This document shows, piece after piece, positions 41,790 to 51,225 of a stretch of DNA of 64,000 bases (position 1 is its first letter; every line of letters begins with the position of its first letter). The stretch comes from Pseudomonas sp. 8AS. Its GTDB lineage: Bacteria > Pseudomonadota > Gammaproteobacteria > Pseudomonadales > Pseudomonadaceae. The position numbers were made by a program, and so were the translations under genes. Where the stretch lies: positions 3,780,693 through 3,844,692 of the forward strand of contig NZ_LR733406.1 in assembly GCF_902506505.1 (NCBI RefSeq), given 5' to 3'. The notes beneath the pieces were generated by a model, which saw nothing but the letters and a program-made list of their open reading frames with translations, did no database searches and had not been told where the DNA came from.

Positions 41790-43093
41790 GCCTCGAGCAG
41801 TGGGTCATGCGGGTACAGGCTGACCTCGAAACGGCAGCCCTGCGGCTCGACGCCGCTCAGGCTGACGCTCCAGCCCTGGCTCTCGCAGATCCGCTGCACC
41901 AGCGACAGGCCCAGCCCCAGGCCTTCGCCCCGCGCCTGGCCGCCACGCACGAAGGGTTGGAACATCGCCTCGCGCTCGCTCTCCGGAATGCCCACGCCGC
42001 TGTCGACGACGACAAAGCCCTGCTCACCCAGTTGCAGCTCGATAACCCCACGCTCGGTGTAATGCAGTGCATTGCGCAGCAGATTGCCCATTACCGAACG
42101 CAGCAAGGGCGCGTTGTAATGCAGCAGGGCACCGCTGCCGCGCTGGTAGTGAAACGTCAGGCCTTTGGCCTCGATCGCCGGGCGCCATTGTTCCACCAAG
42201 CCATCGGCCACCTCGGCCAGGCTGGCCAGGGGCGTCATGCTGGTCTCATCGTTGCGCGAGCGCGCCAGCAGCAGGAAGGTCTGCACCAGGTCGCGCATTT
42301 CCTCGCTGGCGCGGGCAATCCGTTGCACCTGGCCGCGGGCGCGCGAATCCAGGGAGGGGCTTTCCAGCAGCAGCTCGCAGGAGCTGGCCAGCACCATCAA
42401 GGGCGTGCGCAGCTCATGGCTGACGTCGCTGGTGAACAGCCGCTCACGCATCAGCGCACGGCGCAGCAGGCCCAGGGTGGTGTCGAAGGACGCCGCCAGC
42501 TGGCCGACCTCGTCGCCGGCATAGTCCGGCGCCAGCGACGGCGCGCGGTCGAGCAACTGGTCCGGGTGGCGCACCTGCCTGGACAGGCGCACCACCGGTT
42601 CGATCACCTTGCGCGCCAGCAGCCAGCCGAGCAGCCCGGACAGCGCCAGGCTGATCAGGAAGCCGGTGAGCACCACGGCGAATAGCAGTTGCTCGCGGTC
42701 CTCGAACTCGCTCTGGTCTTCCAGCAGCACATAGCGGCGGCCATCCACCAGTTGCACGAAGGCGTGGTAGGAACGCTCGCCACGGTACAGCTCGCTGAAA
42801 CCGGGCGGCAGCGCCTGCAGGTCTGCCGGCATGGCGAAGTCGCCGGGGCCGTTGCTGAAATGGAACAGCTGACCCGGCTCGGGGTTGTGCCGCCAATCCT
42901 CGCTGCTCTCCATCTTCAGCAGGCGGCCAAGATCGCCGCCCAGCTCGGTGGATATCAGCCGCTCCTCGACCAGGTGCACGGTCTCGACGATACCGATGGC
43001 GAAAGTGCCGCCGACCAGCAGGGTCATCAGCATGAAGGCGATGACGATGCGTCGCGACAGGCTCTGCCTGAACAGGCCGTGCCTAAACTCCAT
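41786..43093 (-). CDS. colS: sensor histidine kinase ColS
   Basis: A 435-residue kinase. TM1 is at about residues 16-36, a periplasmic domain of about 100 residues follows, then TM2 near 137-160, HAMP, the phospho-acceptor H226 (SDVSHELRTP) and a HATPase domain (GNLLRNALHYT; GLGLGLSLV). In P. putida ColS senses zinc, iron and other metals through acidic periplasmic residues; here the periplasmic part has many Glu and His. It overlaps colR by 11 bases, so the pair is cotranslated. Identity rests on the very ColR-like partner. Confidence 0.83.
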   Translation of the reverse strand: MEFRHGLFRQSLSRRIVIAFMLMTLLVGGTFAIGIVETVHLVEERLISTELGGDLGRLLKMESSEDWRHNPEPGQLFHFSNGPGDFAMPADLQALPPGFSELYRGERSYHAFVQLVDGRRYVLLEDQSEFEDREQLLFAVVLTGFLISLALSGLLGWLLARKVIEPVVRLSRQVRHPDQLLDRAPSLAPDYAGDEVGQLAASFDTTLGLLRRALMRERLFTSDVSHELRTPLMVLASSCELLLESPSLDSRARGQVQRIARASEEMRDLVQTFLLLARSRNDETSMTPLASLAEVADGLVEQWRPAIEAKGLTFHYQRGSGALLHYNAPLLRSVMGNLLRNALHYTERGVIELQLGEQGFVVVDSGVGIPESEREAMFQPFVRGGQARGEGLGLGLSLVQRICESQGWSVSLSGVEPQGCRFEVSLYPHDPLLEA

Positions 43094-43766
43094 CCTGCAG
43101 CTCCGCCAGGCGATAGCCGACGCCATGCACGGTGTGCAGCAGCGCCTGGGCAAACGGTTTGTCGATGACCTGGCGCAACTGGTGCACGTGGCTGCGCAGG
43201 CTGTCGCTGTCCGGACAGTCGTCGCCCCACAGCGCCTCCTCCAGCGCCTCGCGGCGCACCACATGGGGACTCTTCTGCATCAGCAGGGCGAGCAGCTTGA
43301 GGCCCACCGGGTTGAGCTTGAGTCCACGCCCGCCACGGCTGACTTCCAGGGTATCCAGGTCGTAGCTCAGGTCGCCGACCTGCAGGCTGCGCTTGCCGCC
43401 GCCGAGGCTGCGGCGCAGCACCGCCTCGATGCGCGCGGCCAGCTCGGAGAGGGCGAACGGCTTGATCAGGTAATCGTCGGCGCCGGCCTTGAAGCCCTTG
43501 AGGCGGTCGTCCAGCTGGTCGCGGGCGGTGAGCATGATCACCGGGGTATCGCGGCGCGCCTCCTCGCGCAGGCGCTGGCACAGGGTATAGCCGTCGATGC
43601 CGGGCAGCATGATGTCCAGCACGATCAGGTCGTAATGCTCGCTGGCGGCCAGGTGCAGGCCGGACAGGCCGTCCTGGGCACAGTCCACCGTGTAGCCCTT
43701 GATCCCCAGGTAGTCGGCCATGTTGGCCAGGATGTCGCGGTTGTCCTCGACCAGGAGGATGCGCAT
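43083..43766 (-). CDS. colR: response regulator ColR
   Basis: A 227-residue OmpR/PhoB-family regulator. The phospho-acceptor is D51 in LIVLDIMLPGIDG, with K102 in the KPF motif. The C-terminal winged helix ends in HTVHGVGYRLAEL. The N-terminus MRILLVEDNRDILANMADYLG matches the ColR sequences I remember. ColR controls envelope-maintenance genes and polymyxin and metal tolerance. The ATG at 43766 has an AGAGGAAC ribosome site. It is divergent from the LTA-synthase-like gene across 161 bases. Confidence 0.85.
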   Translation of the reverse strand: MRILLVEDNRDILANMADYLGIKGYTVDCAQDGLSGLHLAASEHYDLIVLDIMLPGIDGYTLCQRLREEARRDTPVIMLTARDQLDDRLKGFKAGADDYLIKPFALSELAARIEAVLRRSLGGGKRSLQVGDLSYDLDTLEVSRGGRGLKLNPVGLKLLALLMQKSPHVVRREALEEALWGDDCPDSDSLRSHVHQLRQVIDKPFAQALLHTVHGVGYRLAELQDGV

Positions 43767-43841
43767 GGTTTGTTCCTCTTCGGCGGCAGCCGGTTTGCCA
43801 GGTGCCCACGATAACCCGGCCGCCCCACCGCGGCGGCCGGT

Positions 43842-43857
43842 TTGACGCATTTTTCAC
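43842..43857 (+). promoter_or_regulatory. candidate ColR box upstream of the LTA-synthase-like gene
   Basis: TTGACGCATTTTTCAC fits the recalled ColR consensus YYNA(C/G)NNYTTTTTCAC at 15 of 16 positions, with A at the eighth. It points toward the phosphotransferase gene, 70 bases before its start, and lies between that gene and colR. Confidence 0.65.
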
Positions 43858-43927
43858 GGCGAATTCACCGACCGCCAACAAAGCCGGGAGCAGACTGCCG
43901 CGCATTTCCCCCGCCTGGAACCGCCCC

Positions 43928-45874
43928 ATGTCCCTGCTCCGCAGCGCGCCCCTGCGCTACCTGCTGCTCCTGCTCGCCAGCTGGCTGGCGATCTTCCTGC
44001 TGACCCGCGGCGTGCTGCTGTTCGGCCACCTGCACGAAGCCGGCAACCCGCTGGCGATCTTCGCCATCGGCCTGCTCTACGACCTCGGCTTCCTCGCCTA
44101 CGCCGCCCTGCCGCTGGGCCTGTACCTGCTGCTCTGCCCGCCCGGGCTGTGGCGCCGGCCCGGGCACCGCTGGCTGCTGCGCGGACTGCTGCTGGCCAGC
44201 CTGTTCGCCATGCTGTTCGTCGCCACGGCCGAATGGCTGTTCTGGGACGAGTTCGGTGTGCGCTTCAACTTCATCGCCGTGGACTACCTGGTGTACTCCG
44301 ACGAGGTGCTCAACAACCTGCTGGAGTCCTACCCGCTGGGCCTGCTGCTCGGTGCCCTGGCCGCTGGCGCCGCGCTGCTGACTCTGGCCCTGCACCAGCC
44401 GCTGCAAGCCGCCCTGCAGGCACCGCTGCCTACGCGTTCGGGCCGCCTGAGCGCAATTGCCGGTCTGCTGGCCTGCGCAGCCTTGAGCCTGTGGTTGCTA
44501 GGTCAGGACAGCCCGCGCGGCCTGGGCGGCAATGCCTACCAGCACGAGCTGGCCAGTAACGGCCCCTACCAGTTCTTCGCCGCCTTCCGTAACAACGAGC
44601 TGGACTACCCGCAGTTCTATGCCACCCTGCCCGATGCCCAGGTCGCCAGCCGCCTGCGCGAGGAGCTGAACGAGCCGGGTAGCCGCTTCATCGGCAGCGA
44701 CCCGCTGGATATCCGCCGGCAGATCGACAACCCCGGCCAGCCGCGCCAGCTGAATATCATCCTGGTGACCATCGAGAGCCTGTCGGCCAAGTACCTCGGC
44801 AGCTTCGGCGACAGCCGCGGGCTGACCCCCAACCTGGACGCGCTGCGCCGGCAAAGCCTGTTCTTCAACAACTTCTACGCCACCGGCACCCGCACCGACC
44901 GTGGCCTGGAGGCCATCACCCTGTCGGTACCGCCGACGCCGGGGCGCTCCATCGTCAAGCGCGTCGGCCGCGAGAGCGGCTATGCCAGCCTCGGCCAGCA
45001 GCTCAGCGCGCGAGGCTACGACAGCGTGTTCGTCTACGGCGGGCGCGGCTACTTCGACAACATGAATGCCTTCTTCGCCGGCAACGGCTACCGGGTGGTG
45101 GACCAGAGCAGCGTGGCCGAGGCCGATATCCACTTCAAGAACGCCTGGGGCATGGCCGACGAGGACCTCTACGCCCAGACCCTCAAGCTCGCCGATGCCG
45201 ATCACGCCGCCGGCAAGCCGTTCCTGCTGCAACTGATGACCACCTCCAACCACCGCCCCTACACCTACCCGGACGGGCGCATCGACATCGCCTCGGGCGA
45301 CGGCCGCGAAGGCGCGGTGAAGTACACCGACCATGCCATCGGCCAGTTCCTCGCCGCCGCGCGCAACAAGCCCTGGTTCGCCAACACCCTGTTCGTCTTC
45401 GTCGCCGACCACTGCGCCGGCAGTGCCGGGGCCCAGGACCTGCCGGTGGCCAACTACCACATCCCGCTGTTCATCTACGCGCCGGGGCTGGTCGAGCCAC
45501 GCGAGGACAGCCAGCTGGCCAGCCAGATCGACCTGGCGCCGACCCTGCTCGGCCTGCTCGACCTCGACTACCAGTCGACCTTCTTCGGCCGCAACCTGCT
45601 GCAAGGCAATCCGGCGCCGCGCCGGGTGCTGCTCGGCAACTACCAGCACCTGGGCCTGTTCGACGGCCAGGACCTGGCCATCCTCAGCCCGCAGCGGCAC
45701 ATGCGCCGCCACGACGATGCCCTCGGCGCCAGCCGCGAATCCAGCGTCGACAGCCATGACCCGCTGCTGCAGCGCGACATCGCCTACTACCAAGCCGCCA
45801 GCCACGCCTTCAAGGAGCACCTGCTGGCCTGGAAGGGCAACCAGCAACCCGACCTGCAACTCAGCACGAGATGA
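43928..45874 (+). CDS. LTA synthase family phosphoethanolamine/phosphoglycerol transferase-like protein
   Basis: A 648-residue inner-membrane sulfatase-fold protein. Five TM helices occupy about residues 1-200, then a periplasmic alkaline-phosphatase-like domain. Metal and catalytic motifs: the acidic ESLSAKYLG near residue 282, the nucleophile threonine in ATGTRTDRGLEA, and the DH pair in FVFVADHCAG near residue 496, with a TTSNHRPY loop. LtaS builds lipoteichoic acid in Gram-positives; in Gram-negatives relatives transfer phosphoethanolamine or phosphoglycerol to lipid A or glucans. It lies next to colRS with a ColR-like box, and its stop overlaps the PAP2 gene. Lipid A or membrane-glycan modification under ColRS is inferred. 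Confidence 0.86.
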   Translation: MSLLRSAPLRYLLLLLASWLAIFLLTRGVLLFGHLHEAGNPLAIFAIGLLYDLGFLAYAALPLGLYLLLCPPGLWRRPGHRWLLRGLLLASLFAMLFVATAEWLFWDEFGVRFNFIAVDYLVYSDEVLNNLLESYPLGLLLGALAAGAALLTLALHQPLQAALQAPLPTRSGRLSAIAGLLACAALSLWLLGQDSPRGLGGNAYQHELASNGPYQFFAAFRNNELDYPQFYATLPDAQVASRLREELNEPGSRFIGSDPLDIRRQIDNPGQPRQLNIILVTIESLSAKYLGSFGDSRGLTPNLDALRRQSLFFNNFYATGTRTDRGLEAITLSVPPTPGRSIVKRVGRESGYASLGQQLSARGYDSVFVYGGRGYFDNMNAFFAGNGYRVVDQSSVAEADIHFKNAWGMADEDLYAQTLKLADADHAAGKPFLLQLMTTSNHRPYTYPDGRIDIASGDGREGAVKYTDHAIGQFLAAARNKPWFANTLFVFVADHCAGSAGAQDLPVANYHIPLFIYAPGLVEPREDSQLASQIDLAPTLLGLLDLDYQSTFFGRNLLQGNPAPRRVLLGNYQHLGLFDGQDLAILSPQRHMRRHDDALGASRESSVDSHDPLLQRDIAYYQAASHAFKEHLLAWKGNQQPDLQLSTR

Positions 45875-46608
45875 AAGCCGCCATGCCCAGCCTTTCACCC
45901 ACCTTCGACCGCCGCTGGTGGTACGGCCTGCCGCTCGCCCTGCTGGCGCTGATGCTGCTGGCCGAGCCCAGCCGCCTGGACTTCGCCCTGGCCGACCTGT
46001 TCTACATCCAGGGCCAGGGCTTCATCGGCCGGCACAACGATTTCCTCGAGGATGTCCTGCACGACCGCGCCAAGCAGCTGACCATCGTCATCGGCGTGCT
46101 GGCCATTGGCGGCTTCCTGCTCAGCCTGCTGCCAACCCGCCTGCGGCCGCTGCGCCGCCAGCTCGGCTACCTGGTGCTGGCCATGAGCCTGTCCACCAGC
46201 TTCGTCACTCCGCTGAAGAAGCTCACCCAGATGCACTGCCCGTGGAGCCTGGAGCAGTACGGCGGCGTCGAACACTTCTCCGGGCTGCTGGAGCCGCGCG
46301 CGCAGCCGGTGGAGAAAGCCGGCAAGTGCTGGCCCGGCGGCCATGCCGCGGCCGGGTTTGCCCTGCTCGCGCTGTTCTTCGTCTGGCGCGACCGCTACCC
46401 GCGCCTGGCCAATGCCGCGCTGGGCTTCGCCATCAGCCTGGGCTGCCTGTTTTCCCTGGTGCGCATGGCCCAGGGCGCGCACTTCTTCTCGCACAACCTG
46501 TGGACGGCCCTGCTCAGCTGGCTGATCTGTCTGGGCCTGTACGACCTGCTGCTGTATCGCCCGCCAGCGCTGCCCCAGTTGGCGAACAACGCCGAGCCGA
46601 GCCACTGA
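45871..46608 (+). CDS. PAP2-family membrane phosphatase
   Basis: A 245-residue integral membrane acid phosphatase with six predicted hydrophobic segments. Motifs: a first motif that reads KKLTQMHCPW in place of KxxxxxxRP, the second WPGGHAAAGFAL, and the third RMAQGAHFFSHNLW with the catalytic His. The motif 1 change to HCPW occurs in a sub-branch of the family. Substrates may be lipid A phosphates or undecaprenyl diphosphate or the diacylglycerol side product. The ATG overlaps the preceding stop (ATGA), so the two enzymes are translationally coupled and likely consecutive in one pathway. Confidence 0.85.
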   Translation: MKAAMPSLSPTFDRRWWYGLPLALLALMLLAEPSRLDFALADLFYIQGQGFIGRHNDFLEDVLHDRAKQLTIVIGVLAIGGFLLSLLPTRLRPLRRQLGYLVLAMSLSTSFVTPLKKLTQMHCPWSLEQYGGVEHFSGLLEPRAQPVEKAGKCWPGGHAAAGFALLALFFVWRDRYPRLANAALGFAISLGCLFSLVRMAQGAHFFSHNLWTALLSWLICLGLYDLLLYRPPALPQLANNAEPSH

Positions 46609-46612
46609 AAAC

Positions 46613-46640
46613 AAAAAGCCCCGCACTAGGCGGGGCTTTT
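46613..46640. terminator. terminator between the PAP2 gene and groL
   Basis: A5, GCCCCGC, loop ACTAG with one extra base, GCGGGGC, T4. It has the same stem sequence as the split mexW terminator. It ends both convergent units. Confidence 0.88.
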
Positions 46641-46663
46641 CTTGCAGCTGGGTGCCGGTCGGC

Positions 46664-48304
<1,641 letters not shown>

Positions 48305-48352
48305 GGTGGTAGTTCCTTAAATTCTTGACGGTTGTACGGAGATTCGCGGGAA

Positions 48353-48646
48353 TCAGGCTTCGAGGACGGCGAGGATTTCGTTCTCGCTCATCACCAGCAG
48401 GTCTTCGCCGTCGACCTTGACGGTGTTGCTGCCGGAGTACGGGCCGAACACCACCTTGTCGCCGACTTTGACGGCCAGGGCACGTACTTCACCGTTGTCC
48501 AGGGTCTTGCCGGCACCGACGGCGACGATCACGCCCTGGTTCGGCTTCTCAGCAGCGGAGCCCGGCAGCACGATGCCACCCGCGGTTTTCGATTCTTCTT
48601 CGCTGCGGCGGATAACGACGCGGTCATGCAGAGGACGAAGCTTCAT
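48353..48646 (-). CDS. groES: 10 kDa co-chaperonin GroES
   Basis: A 97-residue GroES: N-terminus MKLRPLHDRVVIRR, mobile loop EESKTAGGIVLPGSA and the C-terminal strand. It is the first gene of the heat-shock operon. Its ribosome site GGGAGAGATC precedes the ATG. The leader of about 140 bases holds four perfect hairpins and starts from a sigma-32 type promoter. Confidence 0.99.
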   Translation of the reverse strand: MKLRPLHDRVVIRRSEEESKTAGGIVLPGSAAEKPNQGVIVAVGAGKTLDNGEVRALAVKVGDKVVFGPYSGSNTVKVDGEDLLVMSENEILAVLEA

Positions 48647-48680
48647 GGGTCGATCTCTCCCGATAGTTGTTGTAAGCAGG

Positions 48681-48773
48681 CCGGTGACTGCACCGGCGGG
48701 TTAGCAAAATCCGGCGGAGCCGGACGCGCCTCGCCTTGGCGAGGCGCGAGAGTCTGTTCCACCTGCGGTGGAA
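48681..48773 (-). promoter_or_regulatory. four consecutive hairpins in the groES leader
   Basis: In plus-strand order: CCGGTG-ACTG-CACCGG (48681-48696), TCCGGC-GGA-GCCGGA (48710-48724), CGCGCCTCGCC-TT-GGCGAGGCGCG (48725-48748) and TTCCACC-TGC-GGTGGAA (48757-48773). All stems are perfect. They fill most of the untranslated leader between the heat-shock promoter and groES. They may protect the mRNA 5' end or tune translation with temperature; the sequence alone does not decide. Confidence 0.7.
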
Positions 48774-48790
48774 ACCTTGCGGTGCTAGCT

Positions 48791-48818
48791 AGATAGGGGC
48801 GATCAAGGCCATTTCAAG
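48791..48818 (-). promoter_or_regulatory. sigma-32 heat-shock promoter of groESL
   Basis: On the minus strand CTTGAAA (48818-48812), 12 bases, then CCCCTATCT (48799-48791) matches the sigma-32 consensus CTTGAAA-N11-16-CCCCATNT in all but one or two positions. Start of transcription is expected near 48784. Confidence 0.88.
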
Positions 48819-48850
48819 GGCGGGCGCGGAAAAATTTTCCACGCCCGCCC
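48818..48850. terminator. large palindrome after fxsA, next to the groES promoter
   Basis: GGGCGGGCG-C-GGAAAA and its partner at 48835-48850 form a 16-bp stem with one mismatch and practically no loop. It sits 19 bases past the fxsA stop and touches the -35 box of the groES promoter. Without a T tract after the stem, termination is uncertain. Confidence 0.6.
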
Positions 48851-48869
48851 ATGCAGGCGTCTGGCGCGC

Positions 48870-49319
48870 TCAGTCGCGGCGCTGGTATTCGCCTTCCAGC
48901 ACATTGGGCCGGGTCTGCCCGGAGCGGGCCTGGGGATCGTCGAAGAAGGCGCGCTGGCGCAGGGCCTGCTCCTCTGCACGGCGGCGCAGGTTGCCGATCA
49001 GCAGACGGCGGGTGAACGGAATCAGGCAGAGCAGGCCGAACACGTCGCTGATGAAGCCCGGCAACAGCAGCAGGCCGCCACCGACGGCGATCAGCAGGCC
49101 CTCGAACATCTCCTGCTCGGGCATTTCGCCGCGCGCCAGCTTCTCGCGGGCGCGCCAGGCGGTGGCCAGGCCGGCCACGCGCAGCAGCACGCTGCCGAGA
49201 ATCGCCGTGGCGATCACCAGCAACAGGGTCGGCAGGACGCCGATGGCACTGCCGACCTGGATCAGCACGGCCAGTTCGATCAGCGGGAACAGCAGAAACA
49301 GAAAGAGAAAAACGCGCAT
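48870..49319 (-). CDS. fxsA: FxsA family membrane protein
   Basis: A 149-residue FxsA (cytoplasmic membrane) protein. Two or three hydrophobic segments: residues 2-20 (FLFLFLLFPLIELAVLIQV), 25-45, and about 78-98 (LIAVGGGLLLLPGFISD). The C-terminal third is polar and Arg/Gln-rich. E. coli FxsA (suppressor of F exclusion of T7) gives the name; its normal role is unknown. Upstream of groES is the usual position. Confidence 0.9.
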   Translation of the reverse strand: MRVFLFLFLLFPLIELAVLIQVGSAIGVLPTLLLVIATAILGSVLLRVAGLATAWRAREKLARGEMPEQEMFEGLLIAVGGGLLLLPGFISDVFGLLCLIPFTRRLLIGNLRRRAEEQALRQRAFFDDPQARSGQTRPNVLEGEYQRRD

Positions 49320-49382
49320 CAGGATTTCCTTGGCGGAAGAACGGCTTCCGATACCGATGAAGTATGGGGCCTGGCCCTTAAT

Positions 49383-50114
49383 TCAAGCTGAAACCTGCCC
49401 GGCGGTCGGCCAGCTTGCGGCGCGAGCCAGCTGTACCAAGGCCTGGCGCACTGCGCCGGGACTGTTACAGGATGTTGGGAAGGCCAGCCAGTACAGGCTC
49501 TTGCCGATGCGCAGGTGGAAACCTTCGCTGTCGATGCCGACCAGTTGCGCCGGCTCATGGCCGGGCAACCCGGCCAGCTCGACGTAATGGGCGATGGCCG
49601 CGGCATGGTCGGCATTCATGTGTTCGAGCATGCCCAGCTCCACTTCGCCGGCAAAGGGATTGGCCAGACTGACCTGGTCCAGCCAGTGGATCGCGCCGAA
49701 GCCGCCGATATAGCGCCAGCGCACCGGCTGCAGACGCCAGAAGTCGAAATCATGCACCCGGTGGTAATCGCGCGAGTCGGGGAAATAACGGTAGTAACGC
49801 GCGGCAGCGGCGGCGATCTGCGCCGGCTCTGCCAGTTTTTCCGCCTCGGCCAGCAGGGTCAGGCGGCCGACTGCCTGCACATCCTCGGCGCCGCGCTCGC
49901 CCACCAGCAGCGAACATTTGCCGTCCTGTTGCAGATTGTGGGTGTGCTGGGCGATGCGGCTGATCAGGATCAGCGGGCAACCGCGCTCGTCCAGGCAGTA
50001 GGGCACCACTGATCCGAAAGGGAAACCCGGCATGGCCTTGGAATGGGTCGAGAGCACGCCGCGGTATTCCTTGAGGAGCAATTCTCGGGCATGCTTGCCG
50101 GCTGTCACGCTCAA
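49383..50114 (-). CDS. HugZ-like heme utilisation/PNPOx-fold protein
   Basis: A 243-residue protein with an N-terminal split-barrel flavin-reductase-like domain (PGFPFGSVVPYCLDERGCPLILIS) and a C-terminal DUF2470 domain (LEHMNADHAAAIAHYVELAG). Relatives such as HugZ bind and break down heme, but many members of this family are untested. The start is TTG at 50114: a GAGGAG ribosome site lies 7 bases upstream. A GTG two codons on is the alternative. A much longer open frame upstream overlaps the SDR gene and is rejected. Confidence 0.82.
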   Translation of the reverse strand: MSVTAGKHARELLLKEYRGVLSTHSKAMPGFPFGSVVPYCLDERGCPLILISRIAQHTHNLQQDGKCSLLVGERGAEDVQAVGRLTLLAEAEKLAEPAQIAAAAARYYRYFPDSRDYHRVHDFDFWRLQPVRWRYIGGFGAIHWLDQVSLANPFAGEVELGMLEHMNADHAAAIAHYVELAGLPGHEPAQLVGIDSEGFHLRIGKSLYWLAFPTSCNSPGAVRQALVQLARAASWPTAGQVSA

Positions 50115-50222
50115 CTTATGACTCCTCGTTAAGAATCCGTCTAAAACAAAACGGACAGGCGCCCGGCAGAACTCTTTGCAGCGCCAGCGAGGCCACCTGT
50201 AGACCTTTAGAGGGGTAGTGTT

Positions 50223-50981
50223 ATGGAACTCAAAGACAAAGTCATCATCATCACCGGCGGCTGCCAGGGCCTCGGCCGCGCCATGGGCGAATACCTGGCC
50301 GCCAAGGGCGCCAAGCTGGCCCTGGTCGACCTCAACCAGGAAAAGCTCGACGAAGCCGTGGCCGCCTGCAAGGCCGCCGGTGGTGACGCCCGTGCCTACC
50401 TGTGCAACGTGGCCAACGAAGAGCAAGTCACCCACACCGTCGCGCAGATCGCCGACGACTTCGGCGCGATCAACGGCCTGGTCAACAACGCCGGCATCCT
50501 GCGCGACGGCCTGACCATCAAGGTCAAGGACGGCGAGCTGAGCAAGATGAGCCTGGCCCAGTGGCAGTCGGTGATCGACGTCAACCTGACCGGCGTGTTC
50601 CTCTGCACCCGCGAAGTGGCGGCGAAGATGATCGAGCTGAAGAACCAGGGCGCGATCGTCAACATCTCCTCCATCTCCCGCGCCGGTAACGTCGGCCAGG
50701 CCAACTACTCTGCGGCCAAGGCCGGCGTCGCCGCCGACACCGTGGTCTGGGCCAAGGAACTGGCGCGTTACGGCATCCGCGTGGCCGGCGTCGCCCCGGG
50801 CTTCATCGAAACCGAGATGACCGGCAGCATGAAGCCGGAAGCCCTGGAGAAGATGACTTCCGGCATCCCGCTCAAGCGCATGGGCAAGCCGGCCGAGATC
50901 GCCCACTCGGTGGCCTACATCCTGGAAAACGACTATTACACGGGTCGCATCCTGGAACTCGACGGCGGCCTCCGCTTGTAA
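50223..50981 (+). CDS. short-chain dehydrogenase/reductase (FabG-like)
   Basis: A 252-residue classical SDR. The cofactor motif is TGGCQGLG (residues 11-18), NNAG follows near residue 88, and the catalytic Ser and YxxxK are in ISSISRAG and YSAAKAG. D36-like Asp after the second strand (LVDLN) suggests NAD rather than NADP. The substrate is unknown; FabG-type 3-oxoacyl reduction is possible. GAGGGG lies 7 bases before ATG. The structured repeat copy B starts 4 bases past its stop. Confidence 0.9.
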   Translation: MELKDKVIIITGGCQGLGRAMGEYLAAKGAKLALVDLNQEKLDEAVAACKAAGGDARAYLCNVANEEQVTHTVAQIADDFGAINGLVNNAGILRDGLTIKVKDGELSKMSLAQWQSVIDVNLTGVFLCTREVAAKMIELKNQGAIVNISSISRAGNVGQANYSAAKAGVAADTVVWAKELARYGIRVAGVAPGFIETEMTGSMKPEALEKMTSGIPLKRMGKPAEIAHSVAYILENDYYTGRILELDGGLRL

Positions 50982-50985
50982 CGTT

Positions 50986-51162
50986 TCGACTTGCTGCGCG
51001 TCGGCCAGACTGCGTTGAAATTGGGCTCGGGCTGCTCATTTACAGCTCGTAAACTCCGCGCCCTCGCCCAATTGATTCGCTGGCGCTTACCCTTCGGGCC
51101 AGCCTGCGGCTGTTACTCCCGTTGGTCGTTGCGCCTTGCCTGGCTCTAGCTCGCAGAGTCGA
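50986..51162 (+). repeat. structured intergenic repeat, copy B
   Basis: In the direction of the SDR gene it reads as copy A at 12221-12359 does in the fdx direction. Conserved blocks: CTGCGCGTCGGCCA...CTGCGTT, GCTCATTTAC...GTAAACTCCGCG.CCTCGCC, and GCCTTGCCTGGCTCTAGCTC (identical). The inner stem is TTTAC/GTAAA (51039-51053). The middle stem is AATTGGGC/GCCCAATT (51019-51026, 51066-51073) and the outer stem TCGACT/AGTCGA; both differ from copy A yet pair. A 50-base extra segment before the third block is found only here. Confidence 0.85.
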
Positions 51163-51182
51163 GCCTAAGCAGCGTAGAACAC

Positions 51183-51212
51183 AAAAAAGCCCCGCATTTG
51201 TGGGGCTTTTTT
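51183..51212. terminator. bidirectional terminator after the repeat
   Basis: A6, GCCCCGC, ATTT, GTGGGGC (one G-T pair), T6. Serves the SDR gene and the convergent DUF481 gene. Confidence 0.9.
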
Positions 51213-51225
51213 GTGAGCGGGTGAA

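Noticed and set aside
50115..50906. N-terminal extension of the HugZ-like gene up to 50906
   Set aside because: The extension is antisense to the SDR gene, and a good ribosome site (GAGGAG) sits just before the TTG at 50114.
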